From positions 1-30,106 of the IMG/VR virus record IMGVR_UViG_3300040801_005862: a stretch of DNA of 30,106 bases. One strand, 5' to 3'. The notes beneath the pieces are model-generated. The model did not search any database, had not been told where the DNA came from, and was given only the letters and a program-made list of their open reading frames with translations. This document shows positions 1 to 8,781 of this stretch, one piece after another. A program made the position numbers and the translations under genes. Numbering within the stretch: the stretch's first letter is position 1; every line of letters starts with the position of its first letter. This stretch comes from a virus.

Positions 1-446
1 ACCTTCACGTAACGCCTGCGTCGCTGGCCTCTTCGGCTCTCGAAGTGGGCGCTGGCGCACGTCGCGGGCAACCCCGTCGCGTCCATCGCCGCCTCTTTGC
101 AGAGCGAATCGTCATCGGCGTCAACCATCTCGGCCAGCGTCGCCAGCATCGCGTGCATGACCTCCATCACACCCTCACGATCCGCGAACTTCGCCAGCGT
201 CGAATAGTGCGGCAGCTTCGTGAGCCCCAGCGCCTCACGCACCTCGCTCGACACCGCGAGTTGTTCGATCACCCCGCGGTAGGTCGTCTTCCAGTACGTC
301 CGCAGCACAAGGCACGCCATCAGCTGCGGCTGCGTGAAGTCGTGCCGACTCTTCACGCTGCCGTACGCCGTCATGTGCCGACGCCCCAGGCTCAACGCAA
401 GATGAACGACTCGAAGGATCCGGTCCGGCTGCGCGTCCGTGCTCAT
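1..446 (-). CDS. IS4/IS5-type DDE transposase, N-terminal part (runs off the window)
   Basis: Reading leftward from an ATG at 446, the frame is open to base 1 and encodes the first ~148 residues of a transposase. It begins MSTDAQPDRILRVV. A MDATGL stretch near residue 120, followed by an ASAHFESRRG motif, matches the first catalytic Asp region of DDE transposases of the IS4/IS5 group common in planctomycetes (family knowledge). A second copy starts at 30044 in the opposite direction and is nearly identical over its visible length. The 3' end and second IS terminus lie outside the window, so activity cannot be judged. Confidence 0.85.
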   Translation of the reverse strand, partial: MSTDAQPDRILRVVHLALSLGRRHMTAYGSVKSRHDFTQPQLMACLVLRTYWKTTYRGVIEQLAVSSEVREALGLTKLPHYSTLAKFADREGVMEVMHAMLATLAEMVDADDDSLCKEAAMDATGLPATCASAHFESRRGQRRRRYVK

Positions 447-474
447 GCGAACAGTTCAGCGCCGATCGAACGGG

Positions 475-497
475 CTGTCAAATGAATTCAACAGAGC
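475..497. repeat. IS end (inverted repeat), left copy
   Basis: These 23 bases are the reverse complement of 29993-30015 and match 25077-25099 with two differences. They sit about 30 bp upstream of the transposase start, and similarity between the two IS copies ends here, so this is taken as the IS terminus. Confidence 0.75.
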
Positions 498-507
498 ATC
501 TCTATCT

Positions 508-550
508 CATAACCCGGGAAGGGGTACAAACTCCAACCGGCGGGTTATGA
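508..550. repeat. Short inverted repeat TCATAACCCG / CGGGTTATGA
   Basis: TCATAACCCG at 508-517 and its exact reverse complement at 541-550 face each other across 23 bases. The same 10-mer CGGGTTATGA recurs at 2887-2896, beyond the phospholipase D gene. It may be a terminus of a mobile element; the identity is not known to me. Confidence 0.5.
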
Positions 551-891
551 CTGCGGATCAGGCTCCACGCAGGGTCGGGCGTGGTCGGATGATCACGGAC
601 TCGGTCCGGGAGCTGATCGGGCGGATCGGTCGTGAGAACCACAGCTGGGGCGTTCGCCGCGTGGTGGGCGAACTCAAAAAGCTGAGCATCCGGGTCAGCC
701 GCAGTTCCGCGCGGCGGGTGATGATCGACGAGTGTCTGCTGCAGGACCCCGACCGCCACGCACCCAAGGGCGTGATGACCCCGTGGCGAACGTTCGTCTC
801 GGCCCAGGCGAACGTGATGGTGGCGACCGACTTTTTCTGCAAGACGGTGTGGACGCCTTTGGGCATCCGATTGACCGTCGGCGATGGTTAA
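547..891 (+). pseudogene. Integrase-core (rve type) transposase remnant
   Basis: The frame encodes a helix-turn-helix-like stretch (SWGVRRVVGELKKL) followed by an ATDFFCKTVWTPLGI segment, the pattern around the first catalytic Asp of rve-type transposases common in planctomycetes. It stops at 891, long before the second Asp and the Glu expected in a catalytic core of ~150 residues. A further 25 sense codons continue in the same frame after the stop, to 969, without recognisable transposase sequence. The N-terminus is cut by the IS end at 497. I read it as a broken transposase; no complete copy is visible. Confidence 0.6.
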
Positions 892-1045
892 GGGCTAACG
901 AGCCCAGAGGCGGTGCAGGCGTTGAATGACGCGCTGGCTGACGTGAAGCAGGACTTCCGGATCGAGTGACTGCGGTGTCCTAACGGTCGAAGAGACATCC
1001 GCTTAGTGACACCAACGTCAGCCGGGTAGAATCAAGGCACGACTC

Positions 1046-1336
1046 ATGGCGAAAAGGACACTATCGAAGCCAGTACTCCTCCAATGGACCAAGCATGTAC
1101 CCGCAGCGGATGTGCAGGACCCGTTGGGGACGAGCCTCCGGGGTTCAACTCGAATCGCCAACCGGCTGTTGTTCTGTATCACGTCGATCACACCGAGAGC
1201 ACGGTACTTCTCCTTCATCCCGTGGTGCGTCAAGGACTACGACAACCGCGAGCGTGAGTATTCGCACGCGCTCGGCCTTCGTGCCGCCATCTTCCTGAGA
1301 GAACAAGCCTTGACGCTGGGCTTCGTTGTGCATCAC
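1046..1336 (+). pseudogene. N-terminal fragment of an unrecognised accessory protein
   Basis: From an ATG at 1046 the frame gives a well-formed start (MAKRTLSKPVLLQW) and a motif RARYFSFIPW near residue 50, reminiscent of the N-terminus of large uncharacterised accessory proteins. The frame ends at 1393, and the sequence stops looking protein-like after about residue 97 (near 1336). There a different frame carries a phospholipase D-like gene. The simplest reading is the 5' end of one gene joined by deletion to the 3' part of another. The family is not identified with certainty. Confidence 0.45.
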
Positions 1337-2798
1337 GTCCAATCTGCCGGTAGATGCACTCAAACGAATGAAACGGCGTGTCGGTGTGTATGAGGTCCAC
1401 ACGACATCACGCCGGCTTCACGGGAAGTTGGTCGCGTGGGAATCGGATGGCGCTTGTGGTGCGATCATTGGCAGCGCAAACTTCACCTCCGCTGCATATG
1501 ACGGAAGGAACATCGAGACATGCCTGTTGTTGCCTGATTCGTTAGCTCATACAGGATCGCTCTTCGATTCCCAACTGCCGAGGCGTGCAGTGTCCATCAA
1601 TGAATTCGTGCCTGCGGATGTCCTTGAGCCACAGCCGGACGATGACGATGCCGCAAGCCTCGAGTTAGCGACCGCCGTGCTTACCGTGGATCGCAAGCTC
1701 GCGTTGCACCACCAAGGCGATGTTCCTGAGGGCGCAACCGTTTCGGTTGCGCTTCGCGCCGGCAGTGAATCCCACCCGCGCTGCACCTTGCCAATTCTGC
1801 GGTTCAACGACCACCAAGCCACCGTCTCCGTTCCCGAATCGGCCACTCAAGACCTGCATGGCGCGCTTATCGCTTCGCTTGTCGCGCAGAGGGGTGCCGA
1901 TCGCGAAGAAGGACCACCAACCTGGGTCATACAAGAGCACCGTCTGACTCAAGAGCACGGCGATGGGGCCGGAGACCGCAGTCGCACTCGGGTCGAGGAG
2001 ACCGGAGAAGGGCTGACGGAGTTTCTTGATGAGCTAGGCAAGCGCGAGGGTGTGACGAGCGTGGTCGAGTATCTCAATCACCTCAATATTCGTTTCATGG
2101 ACGGCGGCGGCGGCCTGGGCAGAACGGGCGCGTTCCGGCTGCGTCGGAGTGACCCATTTCATCCTGACCTTCCCCCCGAGTGGTGGGACCAGATTGATCC
2201 GCACGCGAGTGACCTTGAGTCCGCGATCTACGGCTTCTGTGACCGCCACGACAAGAAGCGTCTTCGTAAACACGCGGCTCGCGGAAACATCAACGGGATT
2301 GAGAATTTCCTTGATATCTTCACGGCGATTGTTCGCCTCCTGTATGTGTATATGTGCAGACTCGATACCCATCGCCGTCCCATCGTGAAGAAGCCCCAGT
2401 TCATCGGTCGTGTGTGCCGAATGCTTGATATTGCTACCTGCGGCATTGATGAGCGAGATGATCAGTGTCCTGGCTATCTCGTCACGCTCCAAGATAATCT
2501 GCGTGGTGACGACGGTCTGCTCCGCGAACGCTTGGTTGAGGTAAACTACTGTGGACATATCGCTGCGGCTTTGCTTCTTGCGCAAATCGCCAGGTTTAAT
2601 CCGAACGAAATGCCGCTGTTCGGCCCAAGAGCAACGCGATCGGGCGACTGCTTGGGGCACCAAGTCAAGAAGGTGGGAGCCTCCGTCACTGAAGCGATCG
2701 GGCAGATGCCATCTCGCGATCAGGTAAGGCAAGCTCTCGATCAATACAACATGATCTCGGAAGACAAGATGCCTTCGATGATCGCTGAGGTGGGTTGA
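1326..2798 (+). CDS. Phospholipase D-like (HKD) protein, possibly N-terminally truncated
   Basis: The 490-residue product begins with an apparent TTG and shows an early PLD active-site signature: RLHGKLVAW (H-x-K near residue 52) followed by GSANFTSAAYDGRNIE. This is the HKD phosphodiesterase motif, typical of PLD nucleases and of PLD domains in restriction or defence proteins. PLD enzymes normally use two HKD motifs, within one chain or across a dimer. Only the distal one is present, and the stop at 1311-1313 just upstream suggests the first half was lost. Beyond residue ~150 lies a long helical C-terminal region I do not recognise (WWDQIDPHASDLESAIYGF and onward). GC content is lower than in the phage genes. 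A role in defence is inference. Confidence 0.6.
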   Translation: MCITSNLPVDALKRMKRRVGVYEVHTTSRRLHGKLVAWESDGACGAIIGSANFTSAAYDGRNIETCLLLPDSLAHTGSLFDSQLPRRAVSINEFVPADVLEPQPDDDDAASLELATAVLTVDRKLALHHQGDVPEGATVSVALRAGSESHPRCTLPILRFNDHQATVSVPESATQDLHGALIASLVAQRGADREEGPPTWVIQEHRLTQEHGDGAGDRSRTRVEETGEGLTEFLDELGKREGVTSVVEYLNHLNIRFMDGGGGLGRTGAFRLRRSDPFHPDLPPEWWDQIDPHASDLESAIYGFCDRHDKKRLRKHAARGNINGIENFLDIFTAIVRLLYVYMCRLDTHRRPIVKKPQFIGRVCRMLDIATCGIDERDDQCPGYLVTLQDNLRGDDGLLRERLVEVNYCGHIAAALLLAQIARFNPNEMPLFGPRATRSGDCLGHQVKKVGASVTEAIGQMPSRDQVRQALDQYNMISEDKMPSMIAEVG

Positions 2799-2886
2799 AG
2801 GCTTTGTACATCCTGCGACTGTTGACGCCACCTGACGACGTCACTGTCGGACGGCAGTAGTGAGTCCACAACCCTCCTCGAAACGC

Positions 2887-2896
2887 CGGGTTATGA
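2887..2896. repeat. Third copy of CGGGTTATGA
   Basis: Exact copy of the 10-mer at 541-550 and inverted relative to 508-517, so the transposase remnant and the phospholipase D gene are bracketed by it. It falls in the 175-bp gap before the phage late operon, where I see no gene. Confidence 0.4.
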
Positions 2897-2973
2897 GCTG
2901 AAGGGCGAGCCCGTTCGAACGTCTAGTCCCTCCCTTCGCGTAACCCAACGACCGCCCGTCGTAGCGAACCCGA

Positions 2974-4329
2974 TCACAGCTTCTCCACCCCCCGCCCGGC
3001 CGCGCCGTCGTCGAGCATGGTCAGGGTGTTGCGGTCGAGCCTGCCGTTGGTGGTGCCGTAGCTGGTGATCTCCGGCGACGGCAGGCTGGTCTCGTGCGTC
3101 CAGCTGACGCTGCCGGCGAGGTGGTCGATGCGTGAGAGGTCGACTTCCTGCCTTGACGGGTTGTGCGTGAACGCGAGCAGGCTGTTGGCGTTGCCTTCGC
3201 GGCAGATGGCTTTCAAGGTGCGGTTGTCGCCGAAGAGGTCGAGCATGCGGACCGACCAGAGCGTGTCGCGCGGATTGGTGACGCCGTTTGACCAGCCGAA
3301 CGGCCGGTACTCGGCGATCACGGTGTCCTGCTCGTGGCCCTGGGCGTAGTAGCCGTTGGACGCCCAGCCTGCGACGATGAGGTTCAGCACGTCGGTCGGG
3401 TTGCGCAGCACGCAGCCGATCGAGTGAGGCACGATCCGCGAGACGGTGCGGTCTTCCTGGATCTGAAGCGGGTACCAGCCGGTGCCGGCCCGGGCGAACC
3501 AGCCGGCTTCAAACCCGCCGGGCAGAACAACGGGGGATGAGTTGTAGTCGGCCGCCGGGATGTAGCTGATGCGCCCGCTCGCCCAGATCGTGCGACGCTC
3601 AGAGCTGGGCACGTAGGCGTCGCGGTAGTCGCCGGGCAGGCCGACCAACTCGACGAGGTACTGGCCGTGGTGGCTGGGGTTGTAGGCCTGCATCGACATC
3701 AGCATCGCGCAGAACTTGGAGCCGTGGTGGTAGGCGTTCCGCGGGGTCATGATGTAGCTGGTCTGCTCGAGATCGGTGAACGAGCCGGTCTGCAGCTGGA
3801 CCGAATCGACCAGCGCGAAGTCGTGGGTGAGCTGGGTGTAGGCGAAGCGTCGGTCGCGCCGCCCCTCGCCGAGGAAGACGCCGTTGCTGTTGACGCTGAT
3901 GCACTGGTCGCCGCAGTAGATGTCGTACACGCCGTTCTGGCTGGAGGGGTTGCCGCTGTGCAGGTCGGCGAAGTAGCTGGGGATCGTGGTCATCGGGACC
4001 GACAGCTCCTCAGTCGCCGTGGACAGCCGATACCTCTTGAAGTAGCTTTCGCCCCCGCTATTTCCGGGGGCGGAACTTCCGGGGTCGTACCACCAGACGC
4101 GGTTGTCCCAGACGTCCACGGCCTCGACACCGGTGAGCGTGCCGATGGGCCACTGCGTGACGGTCGGGGGCGTGGTCGATTCATCGATACGGAAGTGGTA
4201 GAGGCTCCGCTGGTAGGAGAGCACGAGGTCGACGGGGGTGGGGTCGCACGGGCAGTCGTCGGCGACGCAGACGATGCCCTGATCATTGAGCACCAGTCCA
4301 CCCCCGGCGTTGCCGGTCCAGGCGGTCAC
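2974..4329 (-). CDS. Phage structural protein, distal tail / adhesion position (unknown family)
   Basis: The 451-residue product starts at a GTG whose last bases overlap the stop of the upstream gene (GTGA, 4326-4329), indicating translational coupling. It is the last gene of the minus-strand late operon. It is rich in aromatic residues, Gly and Ser, with repeating beta-type stretches (VEAVDVWDNRVWWYDPG, TLWSVRMLDLFGD), which would suit a beta-propeller or beta-sandwich tail-tip protein. No catalytic motif is seen. Two CCCCGGAA-family repeats lie inside it at 4062 and 4077. No lysis genes follow; the operon ends ~80 bp before the CGGGTTATGA repeat, so the original 3' end may be missing. Confidence 0.6.
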   Translation of the reverse strand: MTAWTGNAGGGLVLNDQGIVCVADDCPCDPTPVDLVLSYQRSLYHFRIDESTTPPTVTQWPIGTLTGVEAVDVWDNRVWWYDPGSSAPGNSGGESYFKRYRLSTATEELSVPMTTIPSYFADLHSGNPSSQNGVYDIYCGDQCISVNSNGVFLGEGRRDRRFAYTQLTHDFALVDSVQLQTGSFTDLEQTSYIMTPRNAYHHGSKFCAMLMSMQAYNPSHHGQYLVELVGLPGDYRDAYVPSSERRTIWASGRISYIPAADYNSSPVVLPGGFEAGWFARAGTGWYPLQIQEDRTVSRIVPHSIGCVLRNPTDVLNLIVAGWASNGYYAQGHEQDTVIAEYRPFGWSNGVTNPRDTLWSVRMLDLFGDNRTLKAICREGNANSLLAFTHNPSRQEVDLSRIDHLAGSVSWTHETSLPSPEITSYGTTNGRLDRNTLTMLDDGAAGRGVEKL

Positions 4330-5150
4330 GCGGCACCCCCGGTCGCTTGGCATGCGTTGGCGTTGGGGACCTCGTTGATCCAGTACAGCGCAACCGTGCC
4401 GTCGGCCCCCGGAGTGCCTCCCGGAACGGCCAGACCAGCCGTGGCGGCGAGGTACTGCCCGCGTGGCATGCGTCGCCAGGCGTGCGGGGCGGCGATGGGG
4501 TCCACGCCGGTCGCGAGCTCGTTGCCGGCGAGGTCACGGACGGTGTAGGTGAACGAACACTGGTTGTCCTTGTCGCCGGGCAAACCGCCGGTCTGCGTGA
4601 GCTGGACCGGGACAAGGGGGTCGGCTTCGCCGAAGCGGACGAGGGCGAAGACCACGCCGGTGCCGGTCTCTTTCCAGAGGATGGTGAGCGGCCCCGCGAA
4701 CGTGGAGGTGATCGTGGTCGTGCCGTCGGCCACGTCGGCGTGGGTGTGTGCCTCGTCGGTGACGTCGATCTTCGCGATGCACACGCCGCTGGCATAGGCC
4801 CGGCCGATACTGCCGGCGACGACCGGCTCGGCGGTGATGACGATGCGTCCCGTGCCGACGTCCTCGACGACCGGTGTGGCGACGGTGAATCCGGGGGTTG
4901 CGGCGAACGCTTCGGCGTTGTCGGCGGGATCGATCAGCACGCCCGAGATCGCCGCGGCCGAGAACCTTTCAAGGTCATCCCCGGAAGTGTTCTTCACGCG
5001 GATCGTTGCCTTGGACGTCACCATGGATGGCACGGGTCGCGGCGTGCCAAGCGCCTCGTAGTGTGCCCGCGTGGCGTCGATGACGCGGTTCCAGTCCGCG
5101 GCGGGGATGCGCATCGGCTGGCCGGACTGGACGTGACGCAACCCGGCCAT
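4326..5150 (-). CDS. Phage structural protein (unknown family)
   Basis: 274 residues from an ATG at 5150, two bases after the upstream gene's stop at 5153. A longer reading from 5420 is possible but its N-terminus is only the out-of-frame shadow of the upstream gene. The start region MRIPAADWNRVIDATRAHYEALG is helical and recurs in tail-region proteins of planctomycete prophages (recollection, not verified). The rest is beta-rich with Thr, Val and Gly repeats, as in virion proteins. It lies between two other uncharacterised proteins downstream of the tape measure, where distal tail and hub proteins are encoded. Confidence 0.6.
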   Translation of the reverse strand: MAGLRHVQSGQPMRIPAADWNRVIDATRAHYEALGTPRPVPSMVTSKATIRVKNTSGDDLERFSAAAISGVLIDPADNAEAFAATPGFTVATPVVEDVGTGRIVITAEPVVAGSIGRAYASGVCIAKIDVTDEAHTHADVADGTTTITSTFAGPLTILWKETGTGVVFALVRFGEADPLVPVQLTQTGGLPGDKDNQCSFTYTVRDLAGNELATGVDPIAAPHAWRRMPRGQYLAATAGLAVPGGTPGADGTVALYWINEVPNANACQATGGAA

Positions 5151-5152
5151 GA

Positions 5153-5947
5153 TCAGATCCCCAGCCCCGCGAAGCTGGCCTGCCGGTAGACCCGCTCGAC
5201 GTACGCGGCGATGGGCTTGCGCACCAGCATCTTGGCCGCCGTGTCCTCGGCCTCCTGGTAACGCACCCACAGGTAGTCCCACCCCGCCTTGAAGACCCCC
5301 GGAATTGATCCGATGGTGAGGCCGCTCACATTGGGCGAGCCGGCGAAGGCGTACGTCACCTCCCAGAGGTCGTCCGATGAGGTCCCGCGCCGCGAGCCGG
5401 CCGCCCCGAGGAACAGGCACTCCCCCGGATCCAGCCCGCGGAAGGCGTTGGTGTTCACGCAGCCGGTGAGGCTGAACAGCGTGCCCTTGTAGGCGGTGGT
5501 CACCGTGGACGGGCTCAGCCAGTGCGTCTCGGAGAACGAGTAGACGGGCACGGTGATGTCCACGCCGTCGACGCCCGATTCGGTAACACCAATCGCCCCC
5601 TCATAATTGGCCGCCGTCCCGCTCGCCGCGTACGACGCCACCGTCTGCAACGATTGCGTGATGTGCTGCGTGCCGCCGCGGGTCTCGAAGGTGAAGCTGG
5701 ATTCGCCCGGATCGGCCGTCGCCCCGCCCGTCGGCTTGGTGTACCGCACGGCTCCCAGCCAGATGTTCGGGGCGATCTCCTCGACTTCGGCGTCGTCGCG
5801 TTTCAGGCCTTCGTGCGTGGCGGGCGACGCCGACAGCACCTGCGATCGTGCCGTGGCGTCCGAGTCGGTGCCGCGAACTATATAGGTCAGCTCCGCCGAT
5901 TCGTCGGCGAGCACGCGACCGAATTTTTCCTCGACGACAACGGCCAC
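5153..5947 (-). CDS. Phage tail-region structural protein (unknown family)
   Basis: 264 residues. The GTG at 5947 is chosen because a GAGGAG ribosome site lies 9 bases upstream, overlapping the end of the tape-measure gene (stop at 5961-5963). The frame is open further upstream but there it overlaps the tape measure and reads as low-complexity shadow. The protein is beta-rich (AELTYIVRGTDSD, FTFETRGGTQHITQ) and has the GAIGVTESGVDGVDITVP segment often seen in planctomycete prophage proteins just after the tape measure, the usual place of distal tail or baseplate proteins. Function is inferred from position only. Confidence 0.6.
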   Translation of the reverse strand: MAVVVEEKFGRVLADESAELTYIVRGTDSDATARSQVLSASPATHEGLKRDDAEVEEIAPNIWLGAVRYTKPTGGATADPGESSFTFETRGGTQHITQSLQTVASYAASGTAANYEGAIGVTESGVDGVDITVPVYSFSETHWLSPSTVTTAYKGTLFSLTGCVNTNAFRGLDPGECLFLGAAGSRRGTSSDDLWEVTYAFAGSPNVSGLTIGSIPGVFKAGWDYLWVRYQEAEDTAAKMLVRKPIAAYVERVYRQASFAGLGI

Positions 5948-5960
5948 TGGGGTTCGCTCC

Positions 5961-7964
5961 TCATGTGAACGTGAGGCCGCCGGTGCGGACTTCACGTTCG
6001 ATGCGCTTGGTGTTGCGGGCCGTCGCCTCGGCCGCGTCGGCGGTGCGTTCGGCGGCGTCGCTCTGGAAGGCCATGCCGACGAGCGCCGCGGGGTTGAACG
6101 ACCCCACCGACGCGATGCGATCCATGGCCCGGTCCAACTCATCGCCCAGCCCAGACAAATCTGGCAACTCGATGCCGTCGAGGCCCAGCGGCGTCCCGCC
6201 TTCCGCTTCGACCGTCTCGCGCTTCTGCTTGGCCTCGGCGATCGCCTGCTCCCACTCGCGGCGGGCGTCGATCAACGCCCGCTCGGCGTCACGCTGGGCC
6301 TTGGCCTGTTCAACCGCTTGTCGGTCCTGTTCGTCCTCGTACCGTTGGCCGATGACGCCGAGCGTCTGCTCGTTGAGCTTGGCCGCCCGGCGGCGTCGGC
6401 TCTCGCGACGGCGGTCGGTCTCGATGACCCGCTCGCCCGTCGTCGAGTCGATCTCTGACAAACGCTCCTTCAACGCCCGATCGACCTCGGCGTTCGCTTT
6501 CCGGGGGTCGAGGGAGTCGTCGAACAGACCTTTGATCGTGTTCCACGTCTTGGCCGCCAGCGCCCGCATCCGCTCCCATGAGCGGTTGAAGATGTTCACG
6601 AACCCCAACCACGCGGTCTGCAGGAACGCGGTCGTCTCGATCCAGCCCGCTTCGAGGCCGTGCCAGACGAGTTGCAACGCCGACAGAGCGCCGGTGAACG
6701 CGCCAACCAGCACGTCCATGATGAAGTGCTTGAAGCCGAGCCAGAGCCCGCGGACGAAGTTCGTGCCACGGACCCACTCGGCCTTGAGCGCCAGCCAGAG
6801 GATGCGGGCAGCCAGCGAGACGTCCCCCGCGGCCAGCGCATCCGCAATCCCGCGGAAGGTTTGGGTCGCTCGATCGCGGAGCTGGATGAATCGATCCGCC
6901 AGCCAGTCGAGCGCTTTTCCCGCGATGCCGCTGGCGTGCAGCAGGTACGCCGACAGCGCCGTCACGGCGACGATCACCGCCCCGATCGGCGAGACAACAA
7001 ATGCCAGCGCCGCGGCCAGACCGCCCAGCAGCGACACCACCCCGGCAACGGCCGACGCCAACACCCCGATCACCACGGCGGAGCCGAGCAGCAGCCCGCC
7101 CAGCAGGATCAGCGCAACGCCCGCCCTGGTGATCACCGCGGCGATCTTCGCGCCCTGCACCACGAGCTGGCGATTGGCTTTGATCCACTCGGTCGCGGTG
7201 ACCGCCAGCCGCAGCAGCGTGTCGGCGAGCCTGGTGAGCAGCGGAGCCAGCGCCGCCCCGACGTTGAACACCCCCTGGCGGACCACTTTCCACAATCGGT
7301 CGAGGGCATCGGTAAAGACCTCGGCCGCCGCGGCGTCCTCGCCCGACATCGTCAGGCCCAGGCGTCGCGCCTCGTCCTGCAGCGCCGAGATGCCCTCGGC
7401 ACCCTGGGCGAACATCGGCAGCAGCTGCGTGCCCGCCCGGCCGAACAGGGCCTGGGCCAGCGCCGCCTTGCGGGTGGGGTCCTCGATGTCCGCGATGGCC
7501 TCGGCGATCCGCTTGAACTGTTCCTCGGGCCCCCCGGAGAGCCCGTCGAGGTCCTCGTACGCCAGCCCCAGGTCCGCGAGCGCGTCGGTCTGCGTCGACA
7601 GCCCACGCCCCGCGTCGTAGATCGATCGCTGCATCCGACGCATCCCGCCCTCCAATGCCTCCAGCGACGTGCCGGTCTGTGACGCGACGAACTTCAGCTC
7701 GGACAACGCCTCGACCGACAGGCCCGTCCGCTTGGCCATCTTGGCGACCTGGTCCCCGTAGGAGCTGAAGTACTTGGCCGACGCGATCAGCGGGGTCAGC
7801 AGCGCCGTGCCGATGCCCGCCACGCGCAGCCCCATCCCCCGGATCGAGCCACCGAACCCCCGGAGTTGGCGCTGGGCGTGGCGCAGCGCGCGGACGAGCT
7901 TGGTGTCGTCGGCGAACAGCTCGACGAACGCGCGACCGGCCCGGATGCCGCGTGAGCTGGCCAT
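5961..7964 (-). CDS. Phage tail tape measure protein
   Basis: 667 residues, fitting a tail-length ruler that also acts in DNA ejection. The N-terminal part (residues 1-250) is helical with AKYFSSYGDQVAKMAKRTGL and an SVEALSELKFVA segment typical of TP901-type tape measures. A hydrophobic membrane-like block spans residues ~270-340 (ALILLGGLLLGSAVVIGVLA and neighbours). The C-terminal ~150 residues form a charged coiled coil rich in Arg, Glu and Ala. It follows two tail assembly chaperone genes, as in most long-tailed siphoviruses. It is short compared with many tape measures, so the tail would be short if made. Confidence 0.85.
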   Translation of the reverse strand: MASSRGIRAGRAFVELFADDTKLVRALRHAQRQLRGFGGSIRGMGLRVAGIGTALLTPLIASAKYFSSYGDQVAKMAKRTGLSVEALSELKFVASQTGTSLEALEGGMRRMQRSIYDAGRGLSTQTDALADLGLAYEDLDGLSGGPEEQFKRIAEAIADIEDPTRKAALAQALFGRAGTQLLPMFAQGAEGISALQDEARRLGLTMSGEDAAAAEVFTDALDRLWKVVRQGVFNVGAALAPLLTRLADTLLRLAVTATEWIKANRQLVVQGAKIAAVITRAGVALILLGGLLLGSAVVIGVLASAVAGVVSLLGGLAAALAFVVSPIGAVIVAVTALSAYLLHASGIAGKALDWLADRFIQLRDRATQTFRGIADALAAGDVSLAARILWLALKAEWVRGTNFVRGLWLGFKHFIMDVLVGAFTGALSALQLVWHGLEAGWIETTAFLQTAWLGFVNIFNRSWERMRALAAKTWNTIKGLFDDSLDPRKANAEVDRALKERLSEIDSTTGERVIETDRRRESRRRRAAKLNEQTLGVIGQRYEDEQDRQAVEQAKAQRDAERALIDARREWEQAIAEAKQKRETVEAEGGTPLGLDGIELPDLSGLGDELDRAMDRIASVGSFNPAALVGMAFQSDAAERTADAAEATARNTKRIEREVRTGGLTFT

Positions 7965-7967
7965 CGA

Positions 7968-8201
7968 CTACTTCCTCCCCGCCTCGAGCGCGGCCCGCAC
8001 CATGGCCAGGCCCTGGCGGTCGGGTTCGTCGGGTTGGATCGTTGTGGGTCGCATGGTCTTGGGGAGGAAGTCGGTGATCTGGAACACGCGCTGCTTCTTG
8101 GATCTGTTTGCATTCGCGATGACGGCACACAGGGCGGCGGTCCGTTGCCAACGGTCGCAGGCGTGGCCGTCGGCCATCCACAACAGCTCACGCAAGGTCA
8201 A
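7968..8201 (-). CDS. Tail assembly chaperone, second frame (gpGT-like T part)
   Basis: Up to 77 residues; the first possible start is a TTG at 8201 overlapping the stop of the preceding gene (8198-8200), with a later ATG at 8177. The product has the WMADGHACDRWQRTAALCAVIANANR pattern (positions ~8-33) that I associate with the small protein between chaperone and tape measure in siphoviruses. In lambda the equivalent is expressed by a -1 frameshift from gene G. Here the two frames overlap by 4 bases and I see no clear slippery heptamer, so coupling by overlap is as likely. Confidence 0.6.
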   Translation of the reverse strand: MTLRELLWMADGHACDRWQRTAALCAVIANANRSKKQRVFQITDFLPKTMRPTTIQPDEPDRQGLAMVRAALEAGRK

Positions 8202-8728
8202 CCCTCCGAGACCACTACTTCCGGGGCCGGGGCTGAGTCCGAGGACGCCTGCGATCTGCCAGACGGTTGCCCATCCACCTCCTTCATCGCCTCGTCGGTC
8301 AGCGTGGCGGGGTCGATCCGATCGAGTCTCATCTCGATCGCTTTGACCGCTGCGTCGATCATGCCCATCTGCTTGGCGACGGCTTTCGCGCGGTCGGTCC
8401 GCCCCCGACCTCGGAAAAAAGTCACGAGCTCCTCGTAGAAGGCACGCTGGGCTGCCAGCAGCGTGGTGCCATCAAACACCCCACGGACCTCGTCAGCGGT
8501 GACGCCGTGGGCCGCGAACTGGCCCTCGAGCATGAGGCAGAGGACTTCGCCCAGCAGCATCTCGTCGGTGCCAAGCAGGGTCAGCGCGGGCGGCCCGTCG
8601 GGGTCGTCACGGCGGGGGGACTCGGGCTGGAGGAGGTCGATGCCGAGTCGGTCGCGGACCGCCATGGCGGTGCCGAGGTTGAGCGTCAGCGTCCACGTGC
8701 GGCCCGAGGCGTCTTGGAAGGTTTGCAT
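8198..8728 (-). CDS. Tail assembly chaperone (gpG-like)
   Basis: 176 residues from the ATG at 8728, preceded by GGAG nine bases upstream; the TTG six bases earlier lacks such a site. The product begins MQTFQDASGRTWTLTLNLG and is acidic with helical segments (ELVTFFRGRGRTDRAKAV) and a disordered Ser/Ala-rich tail, as in chaperones that coat the tape measure before tail-tube polymerisation. It sits between the tail tube and tape-measure genes, which is the diagnostic position. Family assignment rests on context and general character. Confidence 0.7.
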   Translation of the reverse strand: MQTFQDASGRTWTLTLNLGTAMAVRDRLGIDLLQPESPRRDDPDGPPALTLLGTDEMLLGEVLCLMLEGQFAAHGVTADEVRGVFDGTTLLAAQRAFYEELVTFFRGRGRTDRAKAVAKQMGMIDAAVKAIEMRLDRIDPATLTDEAMKEVDGQPSGRSQASSDSAPAPEVVVSEG

Positions 8729-8781
8729 AGTCAATCACTCCGTTGGCTTTCGCTTTGCCTGTTCACAACTTCCGGGGGGGG

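Noticed and set aside
3667-4548. 293-codon plus-strand frame
   Set aside because: Antisense of two late structural genes; Val/Gly/Asp-rich without motifs.
5848-7620. 590-codon plus-strand frame
   Set aside because: Shadow of the tape measure; Ser/Ala/Arg-rich and without start signals.
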